Source of the DNA: Bordetella parapertussis
GTDB taxonomy: Bacteria; Pseudomonadota; Gammaproteobacteria; Burkholderiales; Burkholderiaceae_C
Direction of reading: 5' to 3'
Assembly (NCBI GenBank): GCA_945875935.1
Contig: CAMCNE010000008.1
Location: 1-47,205 of the forward strand
DNA length: 47,205 bases
The notes below the pieces were generated by a model. It worked only from the letters and a program-made list of their open reading frames with translations, did no database searches and was not told the origin of the DNA. The translations under genes and the position numbers were made by a program. Shown piece after piece: positions 43,852 to 47,205 of the stretch; the first letter of the stretch is position 1, and every line of letters begins with the position of its first letter.

Positions 43852-44730
43852 ATGAACCGCATTGGCTTTTATGTCGTTGGTTTGCTGATCGTGCTGATGG
43901 TGGCGTTTTCCACGCTGTTTATCGTCGATCAGCGGCAATTCGCTGTCATCTATGCCCTGGGCGAAATCAAGACCGTGGTCACCGAGCCCGGCCTCAAGTT
44001 CAAGCTGCCCCCACCGCTGCAAAACGTGGTCTTCCTGGACCGCCGCACACAGACGCTCGACAGCCCCGAAACCCGCCCGATCTTCACCGCTGAGAAGAAG
44101 AGCCTGGTCATCGACTGGCTGGTCAAGTGGCGCATCACCGACGCTCGCCAGTTCATCCGCAACAACGGCGTTGACATGCGAAATGTCGAAAGCCGATTGA
44201 GCCCGATCGTGCAGGCCGCCTTCAACGAGGAAGTGACCAAGCGCACCGTGCAGGCGATGCTCGCGACCGATCGCGAGAACGTGATGCAAGGCGTGCGTGT
44301 GCGCTTGGGCGATGAGGCCAAGTCGTTCGGAATCGAGATCGTGGATGTCCGCATCAAGCGGGTCGATTTCTCGGCCAACATCACCGACTCGGTGTACCGG
44401 CGCATGGAGTCCGAGCGCAAACGGGTCGCCAACGAGCTGCGCTCGACCGGTGGCGCCGAGGCCGAGAAGATCCGCGCTGATGCGGATCGCCAGCGAGAGG
44501 TGATCGTCGCCGAGGCCTACCGCGATGCGCAGAAGGTCAAGGGTGAAGGCGATGCCAAGGCATCTGCGCTTTATGCAGAGTCCTTCGGCCGCGATGCCCA
44601 GTTCGCCCAGTTCTATCGAAGTCTCGAGGCCTACCGCATCAGCTTTCGCAACAAGACCGACGTGATGGTGGTCGATCCATCGAGCGAATTCTTCAAGGCC
44701 ATGCGTGGCAACACAGCTCCGGCCAAGTGA
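43852..44730 (+). CDS. hflC: FtsH protease modulator HflC
   Basis: 292 residues from ATG 43852; upstream in-frame codons lie inside hflK and are rejected. One N-terminal membrane anchor (~4-24, IGFYVVGLLIVLMVAFSTLF) leads into the SPFH domain (FIVDQRQFAVIYALGEIK) and helical segment (RADADRQREVIVAEAYRDAQ). The C-terminal VMVVDPSSEFFKAMR is typical of HflC. With HflK it forms the ring complex around FtsH. The stop overlaps the next gene (GTGA, 44727-44730). Confidence 0.97.
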   Translation: MNRIGFYVVGLLIVLMVAFSTLFIVDQRQFAVIYALGEIKTVVTEPGLKFKLPPPLQNVVFLDRRTQTLDSPETRPIFTAEKKSLVIDWLVKWRITDARQFIRNNGVDMRNVESRLSPIVQAAFNEEVTKRTVQAMLATDRENVMQGVRVRLGDEAKSFGIEIVDVRIKRVDFSANITDSVYRRMESERKRVANELRSTGGAEAEKIRADADRQREVIVAEAYRDAQKVKGEGDAKASALYAESFGRDAQFAQFYRSLEAYRISFRNKTDVMVVDPSSEFFKAMRGNTAPAK

Positions 44731-44933
44731 CCGAGCCGGCTGATTTCTGGGGCCTGCTGCTCAGCGCAGTCGGCCTGATGCTGGTGCTTGAAGGGCTTAT
44801 GCCCTTGATCAGTCCGAGGCAGTGGCGCTCCGTGTTCGAGCAAGCGGCCAAACTGGCCGATGGACAACTGCGCTTCCTCGGGTTGCTCGCCTTGGTGATC
44901 GGTGCGGCTCTTCTGGTGTTTTCGCTGCCCTGA
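44727..44933 (+). CDS. DUF2065 small inner-membrane protein
   Basis: 68 residues from GTG 44727, which overlaps the hflC stop. Two hydrophobic segments (~8-27 and ~47-66) flank a short loop, SPRQWRSVFEQAAKLADGQL. This matches the small YjeT/DUF2065 family that often follows hflC in proteobacteria. Its function is not established; the position suggests a link to the HflKC-FtsH membrane complex. Confidence 0.88.
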   Translation: MTEPADFWGLLLSAVGLMLVLEGLMPLISPRQWRSVFEQAAKLADGQLRFLGLLALVIGAALLVFSLP

Positions 44934-44958
44934 ACGGGCTGGTGTCTGAGCACCTTCC

Positions 44959-44964
44959 TACAAT
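44959..44964 (+). promoter_or_regulatory. Candidate -10 box upstream of hisZ
   Basis: TACAAT lies 28 nt before the hisZ start, the form of -10 box common in this group. No good -35 match is found 16-18 nt upstream, so a separate hisZ-purA promoter is only suggested. Confidence 0.3.
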
Positions 44965-44991
44965 CTTCGTTTTAATAAGCGGGTGATTTCC

Positions 44992-46152
44992 ATGGTGTCT
45001 GCTTGGCTGTTGCCAGAGCACATCGCTGACGTGCTGCCTGCCCGAGCCAGACACGTCGAACGCATGCGTCGCAGCCTGCTCGATGTGGCTGGTCACTACG
45101 GTTTCGAGTTGGTGATTCCACCGTTGCTCGAACATCTCGAGTCGCTCTTGAGCGGCACCGGGCGCGAGTTGGATTTGCGCACCTTCAAGTTCGCCGATCA
45201 GCTCAGCGGGCGCACCGTGGGGGTTCGTGCCGACAGCACGCCGCAGGTGGCGCGCATCGATGCGCACTTGCTCAATCGCGAGGGCGTGACCCGGCTTTGC
45301 TACTGCGGTCCGTTGCTCCACACCCTGCCGTCGGGTCTGCACGGTACCCGCGAGCCTTTGCAGTTTGGTGCCGAGATATTTGGACACGGCGGGCTTGAAG
45401 CCGATCTCGAAGTGATCGATCTGGCGCTCGATTGCGTCAAGGCGGTGGGTCTGCAAGATGCTGTGCTGGACATGAGCGACGCCCGCATCGTTCGCGGAGT
45501 GCTGGCCGGTTCCTCGCTCAATGACGAGCACACCGCCACCTTGATCGATGCCTTGGCCGCCAAAGACGTTGCCCTGATCGGCGAGTTGTCCGGTGCGCTG
45601 CCTGTTGAAGTGCGCGCTGCGCTGCAATCGCTGGCTGGCCTGTATGGCGGTGAAGAGGTGCTCTCGCGCGCTGAAGAACTGCTGGGACAAAACCCGCTGG
45701 TGACGTCCGCCCTGAGCGACCTGCGTCGCTTGGCCAGACATGTTCGTGAGGCCTGTCCCGACGTTCGCGTGGGCTTTGATCTGGCCGATCTCGGAGGCTC
45801 TGCCTACTACAGCGGTGCACGGTTTGCGGTTTACGCGCCAGGTTCCAGCGATGCGCTGGTGCGGGGCGGTCGATACGACAAGGTGGGCGCGGTGTTTGGG
45901 CGCAGCCGTCCGGCCGTGGGCTTCAGCGTGGTGGATCTCAAGGAACTGGCCGAGCGTATCGAGGTGGGGCAGGCTGTGCCCATGATCCGCGCGCCATGGT
46001 CTGAAGACCCCGCCTTGCGAGCCGCGGTGAGGCAGTTGCGTCACAGGGGCGAGTCGGTGGTGTGCCTGTTGCCTGGGCATGAACTTGAAGGGCAGGGCTG
46101 CGACCGCGAGCTGGTGTTAGAAGGGTCGCAGTGGGTCGTGAAGTCGTTGTGA
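44992..46152 (+). CDS. hisZ: ATP phosphoribosyltransferase regulatory subunit HisZ
   Basis: 386 residues from ATG 44992; the GTG at 44983 is in frame but less likely. HisZ is a histidyl-tRNA synthetase paralogue that binds short-form HisG and is needed for the first step of histidine synthesis. Class II core features remain (WLLPEHIADVLPARARHVER, FADQLSGRTVGVRADSTPQV, GGRYDKVGAVFGRSRPAVGF). The anticodon-binding domain of HisRS is missing, which separates it from the true hisS at 36.5 kb. It is typically next to purA in betaproteobacteria, as here. Confidence 0.96.
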   Translation: MVSAWLLPEHIADVLPARARHVERMRRSLLDVAGHYGFELVIPPLLEHLESLLSGTGRELDLRTFKFADQLSGRTVGVRADSTPQVARIDAHLLNREGVTRLCYCGPLLHTLPSGLHGTREPLQFGAEIFGHGGLEADLEVIDLALDCVKAVGLQDAVLDMSDARIVRGVLAGSSLNDEHTATLIDALAAKDVALIGELSGALPVEVRAALQSLAGLYGGEEVLSRAEELLGQNPLVTSALSDLRRLARHVREACPDVRVGFDLADLGGSAYYSGARFAVYAPGSSDALVRGGRYDKVGAVFGRSRPAVGFSVVDLKELAERIEVGQAVPMIRAPWSEDPALRAAVRQLRHRGESVVCLLPGHELEGQGCDRELVLEGSQWVVKSL

Positions 46153-46192
46153 TGGCAGACCGCCGGTCGGCCTTTTTCTGGATGATCAAGTG

Positions 46193-47205
46193 ATGCGTGA
46201 GTCTCAATCCGGCGCGCCCGGACGCAATGTGGTGGTGGTCGGAACCCAATGGGGTGACGAGGGCAAGGGCAAGGTGGTGGATTGGCTGACCGACCATGCG
46301 CAGGGTGTCGTGCGCTTCCAGGGCGGCCACAACGCCGGGCACACGCTGGTCATCAAGGGCGTCAAGACTGCGCTGCAGTTGATCCCCTCGGGGATCATGC
46401 GCGATGGCGTGGCCTGCTACATCGGCAACGGTGTGGTGGTCGATCCCTCGCATCTGTTGCTCGAGATTGCGCGGCTCGAGGCCATCGGCCTCGAAGTGCG
46501 CTCGCGCCTGTTCATCAGCGAGTCGTGCCCGCTCATCCTGCCGTTCCACGTCGAGGTCGACAAGGCCCGCGAGGCACAGCGAGAAAACAGCGGTGTGGGC
46601 AAGATCGGCACCACCGGCAAGGGCATTGGTCCTGCCTACGAGGACAAGGTCGCGCGACGTGCCTTGCGCGTGCAGGACCTGAAGCATCCCGAGCGGTTCG
46701 CGGAAAAGCTTCGAGAGTTGTTGGCGATGCACAACTTTGCCTTGTCGGGCCATCTCAACTCGCAGGCGCTCGAGTTCCAGCCCATCTTCGACATGGCGAT
46801 GGCCGCAGCCGAGCAGATCAAGCCCATGATGGCCGATGTCGGCTACGCGCTGCACACCGCCAACCGCGCCGGCGCCAACCTGCTCTTCGAGGGCGCGCAA
46901 GGCACGCTGCTCGACATCGATCACGGCACCTATCCCTACGTGACATCGAGCAACTGCGTGGCCGGCAACGCCTCGGCCGGTGCCGGTGTCGGGCCTGACT
47001 TGCTGCACTACATCCTGGGCATCACCAAGGCCTACACCACGCGTGTGGGCAGTGGTCCGTTCCCTACCGAGCTGCCGATGGACGTGCCTGGCACGGTCGG
47101 CCACCACCTGTCCACCGTGGGTCAGGAACGCGGCACCGTGACCGGTCGGCCTCGCCGATGCGGGTGGCTCGATGCGGCGGCCCTCAAGCGCTCGATCATC
47201 ATCAA
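46193..47205 (+). CDS. purA: Adenylosuccinate synthetase (3' end cut by window)
   Basis: The first 337 codons are present and the frame is open to the window end. PurA joins aspartate to IMP with GTP, the first committed step to AMP. The P-loop-like VVVVGTQWGDEGKGKVVDWL, GGHNAGHTLVIKG, GTTGKGIGPAYEDKVARR, FEGAQGTLLDIDHGTYPYVT and TGRPRRCGWLDAAAL are all visible. Start ATG 46193 is preceded by an in-frame GTG at 46190. About 100 C-terminal residues lie beyond the window. It follows hisZ by 40 nt. Confidence 0.97.
   Translation, partial: MRESQSGAPGRNVVVVGTQWGDEGKGKVVDWLTDHAQGVVRFQGGHNAGHTLVIKGVKTALQLIPSGIMRDGVACYIGNGVVVDPSHLLLEIARLEAIGLEVRSRLFISESCPLILPFHVEVDKAREAQRENSGVGKIGTTGKGIGPAYEDKVARRALRVQDLKHPERFAEKLRELLAMHNFALSGHLNSQALEFQPIFDMAMAAAEQIKPMMADVGYALHTANRAGANLLFEGAQGTLLDIDHGTYPYVTSSNCVAGNASAGAGVGPDLLHYILGITKAYTTRVGSGPFPTELPMDVPGTVGHHLSTVGQERGTVTGRPRRCGWLDAAALKRSIII

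Overview
The window is about 47 kb of GC-rich, densely packed chromosome from a betaproteobacterium, most likely order Burkholderiales (Comamonadaceae-like). The assignment rests on gene order: ndk-rlmN-pilW-rodZ-ispG-hisS-yfgM-bamB-der-hfq-hflX-hflK-hflC-DUF2065-hisZ-purA and sucA-sucB-lpdA-zapE are typical of that order, and the sucA leader resembles the Burkholderiales sucA RNA motif. No insertion sequence, prophage, CRISPR array or other sign of recent transfer was found. Nearly all genes are core or conserved accessory genes.

Region 1 (1-11.4 kb) is the least ordinary part. It is a chemosensory cluster on the + strand: a stand-alone membrane sensor resembling an MCP ligand-binding region, a Na/Pi-cotransporter with a PhoU-like tail, CheA with an extra N-terminal domain and no visible P2 domain, CheW, a HAMP-less MCP whose C-terminus fits the CheR-tethering pentapeptide pattern, CheR, CheB, a CheC/CheX-type phosphatase, a single-domain CheY, and a receiver-PP2C phosphatase. 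The last gene suggests output into a partner-switching (anti-anti-sigma) pathway rather than, or in addition to, the flagellar motor. The targets are not in the window.

Region 2 (11.4-16.6 kb) holds a tRNA-Leu(UAA) with its own terminator, then etfB-etfA, a 602-residue acyl-CoA dehydrogenase and an NMO-family flavoprotein. This looks like an oxidation module feeding electrons to the ETF. A small cysteine-rich protein lies convergently on the - strand.

Region 3 (16.6-24.2 kb) encodes the complete 2-oxoglutarate dehydrogenase complex (sucA, sucB, lpdA) behind a structured leader, closed by a strong intrinsic terminator. The division ATPase gene zapE follows, translationally coupled to a secreted coiled-coil protein.

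Region 4 (24.2-29 kb) contains two divergent pairs: a PP2C phosphatase (-) with a DinG/YoaA-type Fe-S helicase (+), and bamD (-) with rluD (+).

Region 5 (29-47.2 kb) is a long + strand run of housekeeping genes: scpB, rluB (with unusual low-complexity tails), ndk, rlmN, pilW, rodZ, ispG, hisS, yfgM, bamB, der, hfq, hflX, hflK, hflC, a DUF2065 gene, hisZ and purA (cut by the window end). Many junctions are 4-nt overlaps or very short gaps, indicating coupled translation. The functions cover chromosome segregation, rRNA modification, outer-membrane assembly, cell shape, isoprenoid synthesis, histidine metabolism and post-transcriptional control. No gene-free stretch exceeds 300 bases.
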